Positions 31,247-39,654 of a DNA stretch of 64,000 bases are shown here, one piece after another; the stretch's first letter is position 1, and the number at the start of each line of letters is the position of its first letter. The DNA is from Gordonia westfalica (GTDB lineage: Bacteria; Actinomycetota; Actinomycetes; Mycobacteriales; Mycobacteriaceae), in assembly GCF_900105725.1 (NCBI RefSeq), contig NZ_FNLM01000034.1, positions 1,116,001 through 1,180,000 on the forward strand. Reading direction: 5' to 3'. A program made the position numbers and the translations under genes. Under the pieces are notes generated by a model. It saw only the letters and a program-made list of their open reading frames with translations, was not told where the DNA came from and did no database searches.

Positions 31247-33262
31247 GTGACCGATCCATCGTCGAGAGCGGGCACCACCCTGGGCCCGTATCGCATCGAC
31301 AGACTGCTGGGTCGCGGCGGCATGGGCGAGGTGTACGAGGCCTACGACACCGTCCGGGAACGTCGAGTCGCCCTGAAGGTTCTCCCGCCACATCTGGTCC
31401 ACGACAACGATTTCCGCGAACGATTCGAACGCGAGTCGAAGACGGCGGCCAAACTCTCCGATCCGCACGTCATCCCGATCCACGACTGGGGTGAGAAGGA
31501 CGGCGTCCTGTTCATCGACATGCGCCTCGTCGACGGCCAGGACCTGCGTAAGCTCCTCAACTCCGGTCCGCTGGCACCCGACCGGGCGGTTCGCATCCTG
31601 GGCCAGGTCGCGGCGGCACTCGACGCGGCGCACCGCGACGGTCTGGTCCACCGCGACATCAAACCGGACAACATCCTCGTCGACGCCGACGACTTCGCCT
31701 ACCTCGTGGACTTCGGCATCGCGCAGGGCACCACCGACAGCCGTCTGACGCAGGTCGGGACCGCGCTCGGCACGCTGGCCTACATGGCACCGGAACGGTT
31801 CGGCGACGAGCCGGCCGGCCCGGGATCGGACAACTACGCCCTCGCCTGCGTTCTCTACGAGAGCGTCACCGGCCGGACCCCGTTCCCGGCGAAGACCGAT
31901 CAGGGTCTGATGACCGCGCACATCACCAAACCGCCACCGCAGACGGGCGGACCGCTCGACCCGGTGATCACGCGCGGCCTCGCCAAGGACCCGGCACAGC
32001 GCTATCCCAGCGCGCGCGAACTCATCCGCGCGGCCGCCGACGCCGTGTCGGGCAACGCCGCGGCGGCGGGCCGTTCGCAGCCACCGCCGGCCGCGCAGGC
32101 GCCGCCCACCGTCGTACCCCAGCCGCTCCCACCGTCGAGCATGACCCCGCCCACCTATGCGCCGCGACCGCCCCAGCAGCCGGCGGCACATCCGACCCCC
32201 GGCGGCTCCACGGCCTCGGACCCGACGATGGTTCGCGGCCTGAGTTCGGGTCCGACCGTCCCCGGCCCGCAACATTCCCCCGGCCCGGGTGGTGGATACG
32301 GCTCTCCCCCAGGTCATTCCGGGCCCCAGTCGCATTCGGGTCCCCAGTCCTATTCAGGGCCACAGTCGTACTCAGGTCCGCAGTCCTATTCGGGTCCCCA
32401 GTCGTACTCAGGTCCCCAGGCGTATTCAGGGCCACAGTCGTATTCGGGTCCCCAGTCGTACTCAGGGCCCAACCAGTGGGGTACCCCGACCCCGCCACCC
32501 CGGAAGTCGAAGACGGGACGCAACATCGGGATCGCCATCGGCGCCGGCGTCGCGGTGATCGCCCTTGCGGTCACCGGCATCGTCGTCGCGCTGTCGGGCG
32601 GTGGAGACGATCCGCCGGAACCCGGCACCTCGTCGCAGGCGATGCCCGCGGGCACGGTCGCCTGTGACTACCCGGCGCGCACGGTGGTCGGCGGCATCAC
32701 CCAGCCGCCGCCGGCGTCGACCCAGCCGAACACCGGCACCGTGGACGCGCAGATCCCGATCGCCGCGCAGGGCACCATCACCATGACGCTCAACCGGGCC
32801 GAGGCGCCGTGCAACGTCGCCGCCATGGTCTCGCTGATCAAGTCCGGGTTCTACGACGGCAGCAAATGCCACCGTGCGTCGGCGAAATATCTGATCTGCG
32901 GGTCGTCGGGCGGCAAGGAGGGCACCAACCCCGGATGGACCAGCCCCGATGAACTGCCCGAGAACCTACCGTCGGCCGGCACCGACACCAACGGGATTCC
33001 GCAGGTCACCTACCCGCGCGGTACCGTCGGCATCCTCGATCTCCCCGACGACGAGGGTGCCACCGGCTCGACGACGTTCTTCATGCTCGCCGACGACACC
33101 GATCTGCCGCTCACGTACTCGGTCGTCGGCACCATGGACCCCGCCGGACTCGCCGTGCTGGACAAGGTCGTCGCGGGCGGGTTCACCCCCGCCAAGCCCG
33201 GTGCGCAGTCGGGACCGCCGAACCAGAACCTACTCATCCAGAAGGCGACGGTCGGCGGGTAG
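31247..33262 (+). CDS. Receptor Ser/Thr protein kinase with extracellular cyclophilin-like domain
   Basis: 671 residues from GTG 31247. The kinase domain (about 13-270) has a complete catalytic set: GRGGMGEVYEAYD, Lys44, HRDIKPDN (Asp137), DFG and MAPERF. A Pro/Gln/Ser-rich juxtamembrane region follows, including eight SGPQSY-type hexamers (358-405). One membrane helix lies near 426-449. Outside is a domain of about 200 residues, QGTITMTLNRAEAPCNVAAM to the end. Its AEAPCNVAAMVSLIKSGFYDGSKCHR and GSTTFFMLADD segments match cyclophilin peptidyl-prolyl isomerases. Some canonical active-site positions differ, so isomerase activity is uncertain. Four cysteines may form disulfides. It is likely a sensor kinase for the envelope. 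Confidence 0.92.
   Translation: MTDPSSRAGTTLGPYRIDRLLGRGGMGEVYEAYDTVRERRVALKVLPPHLVHDNDFRERFERESKTAAKLSDPHVIPIHDWGEKDGVLFIDMRLVDGQDLRKLLNSGPLAPDRAVRILGQVAAALDAAHRDGLVHRDIKPDNILVDADDFAYLVDFGIAQGTTDSRLTQVGTALGTLAYMAPERFGDEPAGPGSDNYALACVLYESVTGRTPFPAKTDQGLMTAHITKPPPQTGGPLDPVITRGLAKDPAQRYPSARELIRAAADAVSGNAAAAGRSQPPPAAQAPPTVVPQPLPPSSMTPPTYAPRPPQQPAAHPTPGGSTASDPTMVRGLSSGPTVPGPQHSPGPGGGYGSPPGHSGPQSHSGPQSYSGPQSYSGPQSYSGPQSYSGPQAYSGPQSYSGPQSYSGPNQWGTPTPPPRKSKTGRNIGIAIGAGVAVIALAVTGIVVALSGGGDDPPEPGTSSQAMPAGTVACDYPARTVVGGITQPPPASTQPNTGTVDAQIPIAAQGTITMTLNRAEAPCNVAAMVSLIKSGFYDGSKCHRASAKYLICGSSGGKEGTNPGWTSPDELPENLPSAGTDTNGIPQVTYPRGTVGILDLPDDEGATGSTTFFMLADDTDLPLTYSVVGTMDPAGLAVLDKVVAGGFTPAKPGAQSGPPNQNLLIQKATVGG
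32318..32461 (+). repeat. 18-bp coding repeat (SGPQSY hexamers)
   Basis: Eight 18-bp units encode SGPQSH, four SGPQSY, SGPQAY and two SGPQSY, followed by a partial SGP. Synonymous differences between units show the repeat has diverged slightly. Copy number is likely variable between strains. Confidence 0.93.
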
Positions 33263-33323
33263 CGCCGCGCCAGAGTGCGTTGTCAGTGCCGCTTTCCGGC
33301 AGCCATACCGCACTCCCCCTCCG

Positions 33324-33358
33324 CTCCCTGAGGTGCGAGCGAAGCGAGCCTCGAAGGG
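33324..33358. repeat. Dispersed intergenic palindromic element
   Basis: CTCCCTGAGGTGCGAGCGAA followed by GCGAGCCTCGAAGGG contains the inner palindrome GCGAGCGAAGCGAGC. It directly abuts the stop codon of the minus-strand gene at 33359. The ends (CTCCCTGAG, CGAAGGG) are shared with the arrays near 37.3 and 52.3 kb. It may serve as a terminator. Confidence 0.6.
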
Positions 33359-34183
33359 TCAGATCACGTAGTTCATCCGCGTGAGGATCGCCTGTCCCAG
33401 CGTCTGATCGCCCTCGATCTCCACTTCGTTCGGGTCGGCGTCGCGACGTCCGCCGGCGCACCGCGCCAGGTTCGCCGCATCGATCCGCAGCCGCACATCG
33501 GCCGAGGCGTCCCCTCCCTCGAACTCCTCGACGAGCGACGCACGGTCGCCGACGTCGATCCGGACGGTCCGGGGCGACAGGCCGGTGATGTCGAAGAGCA
33601 CCTTGCTCCCCTTGGGGGCGTCGGCCCGCTTGCCGACGACGAACGGCAGCGACGCCCCGATCTCGTCGAGCGCCCACGACGCCGGGACGGGATCGGCGAC
33701 CGCCGAACCATCGGCGCTGTCGCGCAGGTCGATCTCGTGAACCCAGCAGTCGAAGATGCGGATGCGCATGAAGCGTCCGTAGGTGTCTGCGCCGGCCGGG
33801 GTCATCGACGGAGCCTCGAACTGCTCCTGCGTCATGGCCTTCAGCGCAGCGGTGCGGACCGCGACGATCTCTTCGAGCGCGGCGAGAACCTCGGCGCGCG
33901 GCTTCGGGCGATAGTGGTCGACCCACTTCTCGTTCAGTTCGCCGATCGGGTTCCGCACGTGGTCGAGAGCGCTCACGGTGCGGGTGGCCTCCACGTCGCG
34001 GCCGTCGAGCATGCTCTCGGTGCCGATGATGTGCGCGACGACGTCGGCGTTGGTCCATCCGGGCAGCACCGACGGCCCCGACCACTGTTCGTCGGTGAGT
34101 CCGGCCGCGACGTCGGCGATCGCGCTCCACTGGGCGATCAGGCCTTCGGTGACCTCGGCGAGCGGCAGGATGGTCGTGGGCAT
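33359..34183 (-). CDS. Maleylpyruvate isomerase family mycothiol-dependent enzyme
   Basis: 274 residues. The N-terminal DinB-like four-helix domain has the PGWTNADVVAHIIG segment and a later FDCWVHEIDLR histidine typical of TIGR03083 mycothiol-dependent proteins. A C-terminal SCP-2/MDMPI-like domain follows. The natural reaction is unknown for most members; mycothiol-dependent isomerisation or thiol transfer is expected. A mycothiol enzyme agrees with an actinobacterial host. Confidence 0.9.
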   Translation of the reverse strand: MPTTILPLAEVTEGLIAQWSAIADVAAGLTDEQWSGPSVLPGWTNADVVAHIIGTESMLDGRDVEATRTVSALDHVRNPIGELNEKWVDHYRPKPRAEVLAALEEIVAVRTAALKAMTQEQFEAPSMTPAGADTYGRFMRIRIFDCWVHEIDLRDSADGSAVADPVPASWALDEIGASLPFVVGKRADAPKGSKVLFDITGLSPRTVRIDVGDRASLVEEFEGGDASADVRLRIDAANLARCAGGRRDADPNEVEIEGDQTLGQAILTRMNYVI

Positions 34184-34301
34184 GTCGAACTCCTTGCGAT
34201 CGTGCGCCCGGCGAGATCCGGACCGGCACCAACCTTAGCGGGGCAGACCCTCCGTCGAGCTCGACTGACAATCCGCGCCTCGCCGCCACTCCAACGAACA
34301 A

Positions 34302-34316
34302 GGACAGAACCTGTCC
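34302..34316 (+). promoter_or_regulatory. Candidate WYL-regulator operator
   Basis: GGACAG-AAC-CTGTCC, a perfect 6-bp inverted repeat with a 3-base centre, lies 24 bases before the regulator start, in the divergent gap with the isomerase-family gene. This suggests autoregulation and control of the neighbour. Confidence 0.5.
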
Positions 34317-34339
34317 GCCTATTGAGGCAACATGAGTGC

Positions 34340-35323
34340 ATGTTGGAAACCTCGGCCCGGCTGCTCGCCCTGCTGTCGCTGCTGCAGACGCGGCGGGAAT
34401 GGTCGGGCAGAGAACTGGCCGAGCGCCTCGACATCACGACCCGCACGGTGCGTCGTGACATCGACAAGCTCCGCGAGCTCGGCTATCCCGTCGACGCGAA
34501 TGTCGGTGCGCGCGGCGGGTATCGGCTCGGGGCCGGCGCCGAGATGCCGCCGCTGCTGCTCGACGATCAGGAAGTGCTCGCCGTCGCGCTGGGGCTCGAC
34601 GCGGTGACGACGGGCGCGGTCGCCGACATGGCCGAGGCCTCGGCCGGTGCGCTCGCGAAACTGCGTCAGGTCATGCCGTCGCGGCTCCAGCACCGGCTCG
34701 ACGCGCTCAGGATCGAGGCCATCCCCCGGGAGGCACCGGCGAGCGCAGTCCCGGCCGAACGCCTCACCGAGATCGCCACGGCCTGCCATCGCCACGAGCG
34801 TCTGCGCTTCGACTACCGGCGCAATGACGGCGAGGAGAGCCGCCGCGAGGTCGAACCGTACCGCCTGGTCCGCAACGGGAACCGCTGGTACCTGGTCGGT
34901 TTCGACCTCGCCCGCGCCGACTGGCGTTCGTTCCGCGTCGACCGCATGGAACCGAAGATCCCGACCGGTCCGCGATTCACCCAGCGTGAGCCTCCCGAGG
35001 GCGGCGCGGCGGCCTTCGTCGCCCGCGGCCTCGGCGCACTGCAGAAGCGGGCGACCGCGCGGGTTCGCATCCACCTGCCGCTCGACGAGGTCGCGGCGAT
35101 GATCCACCAGTCCTGGGGCACGCTGGAATCCGGTGACGAGCACACCTGCGAAGTGACCGTCTACAGCACGTCGATGACGTCGATCGCGCGCTGGATGCAC
35201 GCCTTCGGGGCCGACTTCACCGTCCTCGAACCCGACGAACTCCGCGTCGAACTGGCCGCGGTCGCGGACTATCACGACCAGGTCGCCGAACGCTATCGAC
35301 GAGCGATGACCGGCCCGTCCTGA
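34340..35323 (+). CDS. HTH/WYL-domain transcriptional regulator (YafY family)
   Basis: 327 residues from ATG 34340. The N-terminal winged helix (SARLLALLSLLQTRREWSGRELAERLDITTRTVRRDID, residues 4-40) is followed by the WYL ligand domain with NRWYLVGFDLARADWRSFRVDR and a C-terminal WCX region. It is divergent from the mycothiol-type gene at 33359-34183, its most likely target. An inverted repeat sits directly upstream. Confidence 0.92.
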   Translation: MLETSARLLALLSLLQTRREWSGRELAERLDITTRTVRRDIDKLRELGYPVDANVGARGGYRLGAGAEMPPLLLDDQEVLAVALGLDAVTTGAVADMAEASAGALAKLRQVMPSRLQHRLDALRIEAIPREAPASAVPAERLTEIATACHRHERLRFDYRRNDGEESRREVEPYRLVRNGNRWYLVGFDLARADWRSFRVDRMEPKIPTGPRFTQREPPEGGAAAFVARGLGALQKRATARVRIHLPLDEVAAMIHQSWGTLESGDEHTCEVTVYSTSMTSIARWMHAFGADFTVLEPDELRVELAAVADYHDQVAERYRRAMTGPS

Positions 35324-35378
35324 CCGCACTGACCTGCCCATCCAACCGAATCGCTGATTCTTCTCTACGGTCGAGAGC

Positions 35379-36454
35379 ATGAGGTTACTCATCACGGGGG
35401 CGACCGGGTACGTGGGTTCCCGGCTCGTATGCGCATTGCTGAGGAAGGGCCACGAGGTCGTGGTCACGTCCCGGGACACCCGCAAACTCGACCGGTTCGG
35501 TTGGTCGTCGGACGTCACGAAGGTGGCCATGGACGCCGACGACCCGATCTCGGTCAAGAAGGCGATGGCCGATGCCGGCCGGCTCGACGCGATCTACTAC
35601 CTGGTCCACGGAATCGGTCAGGCCGGCTTCGCCAACGCCGATCGCGACGCGGCACGCAACGTGGCCGAGGCCGCTCGCGATGCCGACGTCGGGCGCATCA
35701 TCTACCTGGGCGGTTTCGTTCCCGGCGACGCGGAACTCTCGTCGCACCTACAGAGCCGGGCCGACGTCGCCGAGGGGCTCGTCGTCGACGACGGGCCGGA
35801 ACTCGTCTGGCTGCGCGCGGCCGTGATCATCGGCGCCGGGTCGACGTCGTTCGAGATCATCCGCTACATGGCCGACCGCCTGCCGGTGATCCCCGAACCC
35901 GACTGGATCACCAACGAGATGGACCCGATCTCCATCCGCGACGCCATCCACTACCTCGTCGCCGCGTGTGAATCCTCGCTTCCGCCAGGCGAATACGACA
36001 TCTCCGGACCCGACCACGCGCGCTACATCTCGATCCTGCACGAGTACATCTCCGCGGTCCGCTTCCCACGTCTGCGGCTGCCGGTCTTCGGGTGAGCACC
36101 CGCCTCGCCGGACGGCTGGGCGGAATGTTCGTGCCGGTGCCGGCGTCGCTCACCGAGGAACTCGTGACGTCGCTGAACCATTCGATGACGGCGTCGGAGC
36201 ACAGCATCCGCGACCTGGTGCCGCCACCCGAGGGAGGGCTGACGCCCATGCGCGACGCCGTCCGGGCCTCTGTCGAGTCCCCGTATCCGCGTTCCGTCTG
36301 CGATCTGAACGATCTGCACCACCTAGCCGACACCGATCCCGCCTGGGCCGGCGGCGATTGGCTGCGCGTGAAACGCACCATCGGTGAGACGATCGGTGGC
36401 ACGCTGCGGGTGTCGGCGAAGATCGCCGGAACTTTCCTGCCGCACAGACCGTGA
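35379..36454 (+). pseudogene. NAD(P)H-binding epimerase-like protein, frameshifted
   Basis: The first frame starts with the Rossmann motif LLITGATGYVGSRLV and runs through SGPDHARYISILHEY to LPVFG, then stops at 36095. The C-terminal part continues in the next frame from STRLAGRLGGMFVPVPASL to 36454. One extra G in the GGG at about 36090 joins them into one 358-residue protein. It resembles NAD(P)H-binding proteins of the atypical SDR group; the substrate is unknown. Start is ATG 35379. Confidence 0.8.
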
Positions 36455-36494
36455 GTGACTGGTGTCCGTGGACGACCGACCTAGGTGGTGATGA

Positions 36495-37202
36495 GTGCTG
36501 GTGACTGCACTGGCGCGCGACCTCTACAACTCGATAGCCCTGGATCGTGATCCCGATCCTGGCTCCAACTACGTTCGACGCCGCTGGCTCGTCGGCATCT
36601 TCCTTGTCATCGGAGCCGTCATGTTGGGCGTCTCGCTCCGTGTGGAGCCCGGCGACGCCGCGTTCTACCCGCTGACGGCCGCCATGGCCGTGGTGTGGAT
36701 CGTCGGTGCGCTCGTTTCCGGCCCGCTGCGGCTCGGTGCCTACAGCCCGGTCGCCGCCCGGCCGCCGGATCGTCTCGGGGCCATCGGGCTGGGCGTGGTC
36801 GTCGGCCTCGCGGTCGGTGGGGCGTTCGTCGTCGGCGGTCTGATCGCCCGGATGATCCCCGGCGTGAGCGACCTGGCGAACCAGGTGCTCGCTTTCGCCG
36901 ACTACGGCAACCTCGCCGTCGTCGCCGCGATCACGATGATCAACGGCCTCGCCGAGGAACTGTTCTTCCGCGGGTCGGTCTACTCGGCAGCCCGCCCCCA
37001 CAACCCTGTGCTGGTGTCGACCGTCATCTACGTGCTGGTCACCATGGCCAGCGGCAATGTGATGCTGGGCTTCGCCGGCGTCATCCTGGGCACGGTGTGC
37101 GCGATCCTGCGTCGCAGCACAGCCGGTGTCCTCGCCCCCGCGATCACTCACGTCATCTGGGGCGCGATCATGGTCCTCGCGCTCCCGCCGATCTTCGCCT
37201 GA
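36495..37202 (+). CDS. CPBP-family intramembrane metalloprotease
   Basis: 235 residues from GTG 36495. Six to seven hydrophobic helices are seen. The CPBP/Abi motifs are present: LAEELFFRGSVY (Glu-Glu and Arg) and the later THVIWG histidine. Such proteases process prenylated or membrane peptides, or give bacteriocin self-immunity; the role here is unknown. The stop codon is the start of a 70-bp palindrome. Confidence 0.9.
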   Translation: MLVTALARDLYNSIALDRDPDPGSNYVRRRWLVGIFLVIGAVMLGVSLRVEPGDAAFYPLTAAMAVVWIVGALVSGPLRLGAYSPVAARPPDRLGAIGLGVVVGLAVGGAFVVGGLIARMIPGVSDLANQVLAFADYGNLAVVAAITMINGLAEELFFRGSVYSAARPHNPVLVSTVIYVLVTMASGNVMLGFAGVILGTVCAILRRSTAGVLAPAITHVIWGAIMVLALPPIFA

Positions 37203-37270
37203 CCGGCGAACCTCATTTCGACCTGCAGACGTCGATCGACGTCTGCAGGTCGAGGTGAGGTTCGCCGGTC
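37201..37270. terminator. 70-bp near-perfect palindrome
   Basis: Every base i pairs with 37471-i, with only two G-U pairs near 37216-37217, giving a 35-bp hairpin with almost no loop and TCGATCGA at its centre. It begins inside the stop codon of the CPBP gene. It may be a very strong terminator, or it could extrude as a cruciform. Confidence 0.8.
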
Positions 37271-37276
37271 ACGGCG

Positions 37277-37409
37277 GGGCGGCTGAGTAGCCCCGGAGCC
37301 TGCGGAGGGCGACCACCCCCGCTCCCTGAGTAGCCCCGGAGCTTGCGGAGGGGCGACCACCCCCGCTCCCTGAGTCCCCCCGGAGCTTGCGGAGGGGCGT
37401 ATCGAAGGG
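37277..37409. repeat. 44-bp intergenic tandem array
   Basis: About three imperfect units of GAGTAGCCCCGGAGCTTGCG followed by GAGGGGCGACCACCCCCGCTCCCT, ending in GCGTATCGAAGGG. The same family forms the array at 52275-52483. Confidence 0.85.
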
Positions 37410-37414
37410 CAGGT

Positions 37415-37443
37415 TTGGGCGTTCGGCGTCGACCGACTAGATT
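37415..37443 (+). promoter_or_regulatory. tRNA-Val promoter
   Basis: TTGGGC (37415-37420) and TAGATT (37438-37443) are separated by 17 bases, ending 33 bases before the mature tRNA 5' end. It is a plausible housekeeping-sigma promoter. Confidence 0.5.
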
Positions 37444-37476
37444 CGTTGTCGCATGCGCCGCCACGCGGCGCTGCAC

Positions 37477-37551
37477 GCGCGTATAGCTCAGCGGTAGAGC
37501 TCTGGTCTTACACACCAGCGGTCAGGGGTTCGAATCCCTTTGCGCGCACCA
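37477..37551 (+). tRNA. tRNA-Val (anticodon TAC)
   Basis: A full cloverleaf. Acceptor GCGCGTA pairs with TGCGCGC. The D arm has AGCTCAGCGGTAGAGCT, and the anticodon stem CTGGT/ACCAG has loop CTTACAC, giving anticodon TAC, which reads GUA. The T arm has GGTTCGAATCC. Discriminator A is followed by an encoded CCA. Confidence 0.96.
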
Positions 37552-37565
37552 CATCACCCAAATCC

Positions 37566-37602
37566 ATAGCTCCAACCCGCGCGCCGCGCGGTTTCGAGCT
37601 AT
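37566..37602. terminator. Hairpin after tRNA-Val (island-flank copy 1)
   Basis: ATAGCTCCAACCCGCGCG pairs imperfectly with the downstream arm ending GAGCTAT. It lies between the tRNA and the convergent minus-strand gene, whose TAG stop is in the right arm. Its first 17 bases recur at 41677. Confidence 0.7.
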
Positions 37603-38054
37603 AAACCGCTCAGCCACTCCCGCGTGTAGACGTCCTGCCAGCGAACCGCGATGTTCCGTCGCGCCTCGGCACTGCTGTCGGGTCCGATCGTCTCGAGGAG
37701 GATGTCCTCGACGATGTCGCGTACGCGATCGGACAGGGCGATGAGGTCGTCGGCGTAGCGAGCGACCAATCCGACGCGGATGCCGGTGATGGTGTCGCCG
37801 GCGCCGTCGATGGCCGCGAACACCACCAGACGCCCGAGTTGCCGTCGGGTCCGGATCGCGATCATCTGTTTGAGGATCGCGTCAGTGATCTTGATGCGCA
37901 GACCATCGGTCGCAAGGGCCCGGGCGGGGCGTCGAATTCGATTGAGTCCGGCGGAGATCGACGAGATCAACCGGTCCACGTCGCCGGGCGGATCGGCGAG
38001 CTGCCGGGTGGCGTCGACGAGCCAGGCGTCGGTGAGGTCGTGTGCCTCAGGCAT
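37599..38054 (-). CDS. Uncharacterised protein of the Asp23 cluster
   Basis: 151 residues from the ATG complementary to 38052-38054, with an AAGGAGG-like site upstream. Its start overlaps the sigma-factor coding end by eight bases. It is helical and rich in Arg/Asp/Leu, with no signal peptide or membrane helix, and I recognise no domain. Position suggests a cytosolic partner of the sigma factor or of the envelope-stress proteins, possibly an anti-sigma or accessory factor. That is inference from position only. Confidence 0.75.
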   Translation of the reverse strand: MPEAHDLTDAWLVDATRQLADPPGDVDRLISSISAGLNRIRRPARALATDGLRIKITDAILKQMIAIRTRRQLGRLVVFAAIDGAGDTITGIRVGLVARYADDLIALSDRVRDIVEDILLETIGPDSSAEARRNIAVRWQDVYTREWLSGL

Positions 38055-38684
38055 GAACCCCTCCTTCCCGCTCGTCGGCGCTCGACGTCGATGATCGTCT
38101 CCCAGGGTCCCACGGCGCCAGGCGGTGTGGAGGAATCTGCGGCTCCGTTGCAGATGCCCGCGAACCGATCCCGTGCTGATGCGCAGCACCTGGGATATCT
38201 CCTAGAGCGTAAGGCCCTCCACTTCCTTGAGCCACCATGCAGCTCGCGAACCGGACGGCAGGTTGTCGAGTTCGGCACGCAGGGCGTCGATCAGCTCCTG
38301 CCGCTCGGCCTCCTCTGCCGGCAGCGGGCCCGCGGCCTCGAGCTCGGCGAATCGCTCGTCGTCGAACGACACATCCCGGCGGCGCCGGTGATGGTCGGCC
38401 GACTTCCGATGCCCGATGGTGAAGACCCAGGTCCGGAACGTACTGCGGAACGCGAAGTTCGGCAGTCCCTTCCACGCGTCCAGCAGCGTTTCCTGTGTGA
38501 GGTCCTCGGCCGTCTGGGGCACGTTGACCATTCGACCCATGTACCGGGCCAGAGGCGGCGTCACTCGTCGGACGAGCACCGCAAACGCCTCGGTGTCCCC
38601 GACCGCTGCCGCGCCGGCCAGCTCGTCGTCGCCCAGGTCGTCCAGGTCGATCGATTCCCTGTGAGCCAAATCACTCCAGTTCAT
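38047..38684 (-). pseudogene. ECF-type sigma factor with in-frame TAG and frameshift
   Basis: Region 2 is intact (VPQTAEDLTQETLLDAWKGL then FRTWVFTIGHRKSADHHRR), and region 4 begins at LDNLPSGSRAAWWLKEVEGL. A TAG at 38202-38204 replaces what is normally Glu (LTL-stop-EISQVLRIS). The helix-turn-helix continues in frame past it. A second break, a missing C near 38117-38119, is needed to reach the natural end HALAPWDPGRR-like tail and TGA at 38047. Repaired length is about 212 residues. Without region 4 the protein should not recognise -35 elements. It is divergent from the Asp23 operon it probably controlled. Confidence 0.83.
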
Positions 38685-38797
38685 GTGTGCAACTCCCCCG
38701 TCCCAACCGACTCACCCTACAGACGGATCGCACACAACCTTTGCGATAGCGCATTGCAGCGGTCCGCCCAGGAGAAACACGACCGAAGGAAAACGAC

Positions 38798-39313
38798 ATG
38801 GCTGCCAGCTCGAGCGCAACGGCTACCAAGGACGCCCGGACCGACGACGATGCGCGGACCGACACGACCGTGTCCGCGGACACCGACTCCACCACCGGCC
38901 GCGCCCTGGCACGACGCGACACCGGCGGGGAGCGCGGCCGCACGTCGATCGCCGACGTCGTCGTCGCCAAGGTCGCCGGGATCGCCGCACGTGAGATCGA
39001 CGGCGTCCACGACCTGGGCGGGACCACCGAGCGCGTGGTGGGCAAGGTGCGCGACGTCCTGCCCGGTACCTCGGTGAGCACCACCCAGGGCATCGAGGTC
39101 GAGGTCGGAGAACGCCAGGCCGCGGTCGACGTCTCGATCGTCGCCGAGTACGGCGTCGCGATTCACCAGCTGGCCGCCGCCATCCGCCGCAACGTGATCT
39201 CCGCGATCGAGCAGATGACCGGCCTGGAGGTGACCGAGGTCAACGTCACCGTCCACGACATCGCATTCGGCGACGACGACGAGCAGACCGACGACGCTCC
39301 CCGGGTCCAGTGA
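38798..39313 (+). CDS. Asp23/Gls24 family envelope stress protein
   Basis: 171 residues. A Thr/Asp/Ala-rich N-terminal tail of about 45 residues precedes an Asp23 domain (IADVVVAKVAGIAAREIDGV to VTEVNVTVHDIAF). Asp23-type proteins are abundant, membrane-tethered by AmaP, and induced by cell-wall or alkaline stress in Gram-positives. It is the first gene of an operon running to 41628. The next gene overlaps by four bases (GTGA). Confidence 0.92.
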   Translation: MAASSSATATKDARTDDDARTDTTVSADTDSTTGRALARRDTGGERGRTSIADVVVAKVAGIAAREIDGVHDLGGTTERVVGKVRDVLPGTSVSTTQGIEVEVGERQAAVDVSIVAEYGVAIHQLAAAIRRNVISAIEQMTGLEVTEVNVTVHDIAFGDDDEQTDDAPRVQ

Positions 39314-39654
39314 CGCCGGCGGATCTCCCCGAGGCACGCGCGGAGCATTCGACGCCCCGTGATCCCGTCGACGAGCTGGCCGACGTGGTTCTCGCCGTCC
39401 CCGGGGTGACCGGATTGCACGGCGGGCTACTCGGCGAGGTCGCCACTTATCTGCCCGGTCGCCGCGTCGCCGGGATCGTCCTCGACGCCGATGTGGGTGA
39501 GATACACATCGTCGCCGACATGTCCTCCGATCTGCAGACCGTGGCCGCCACCGTGCGGGACACCGCCGAACGCATCGCCGGACGCCCGTTCGCGGTCGTT
39601 GTCGAAGACATCGCCATCGACCCCACCCCTACGCCCAAAGAAGGTGACGCATAG
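39310..39654 (+). CDS. Short Asp23-like protein
   Basis: 114 residues from GTG 39310. VVLAVPGVTGLHGGLLGEVATYLPGRRVAGI and a DIAIDPTP end resemble one Asp23/Gls24 domain without a long tail. It is translationally coupled at both ends: GTGA with the gene before, TAGTG with the gene after. It is probably a second cell-envelope stress subunit. Confidence 0.8.
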   Translation: MTPADLPEARAEHSTPRDPVDELADVVLAVPGVTGLHGGLLGEVATYLPGRRVAGIVLDADVGEIHIVADMSSDLQTVAATVRDTAERIAGRPFAVVVEDIAIDPTPTPKEGDA

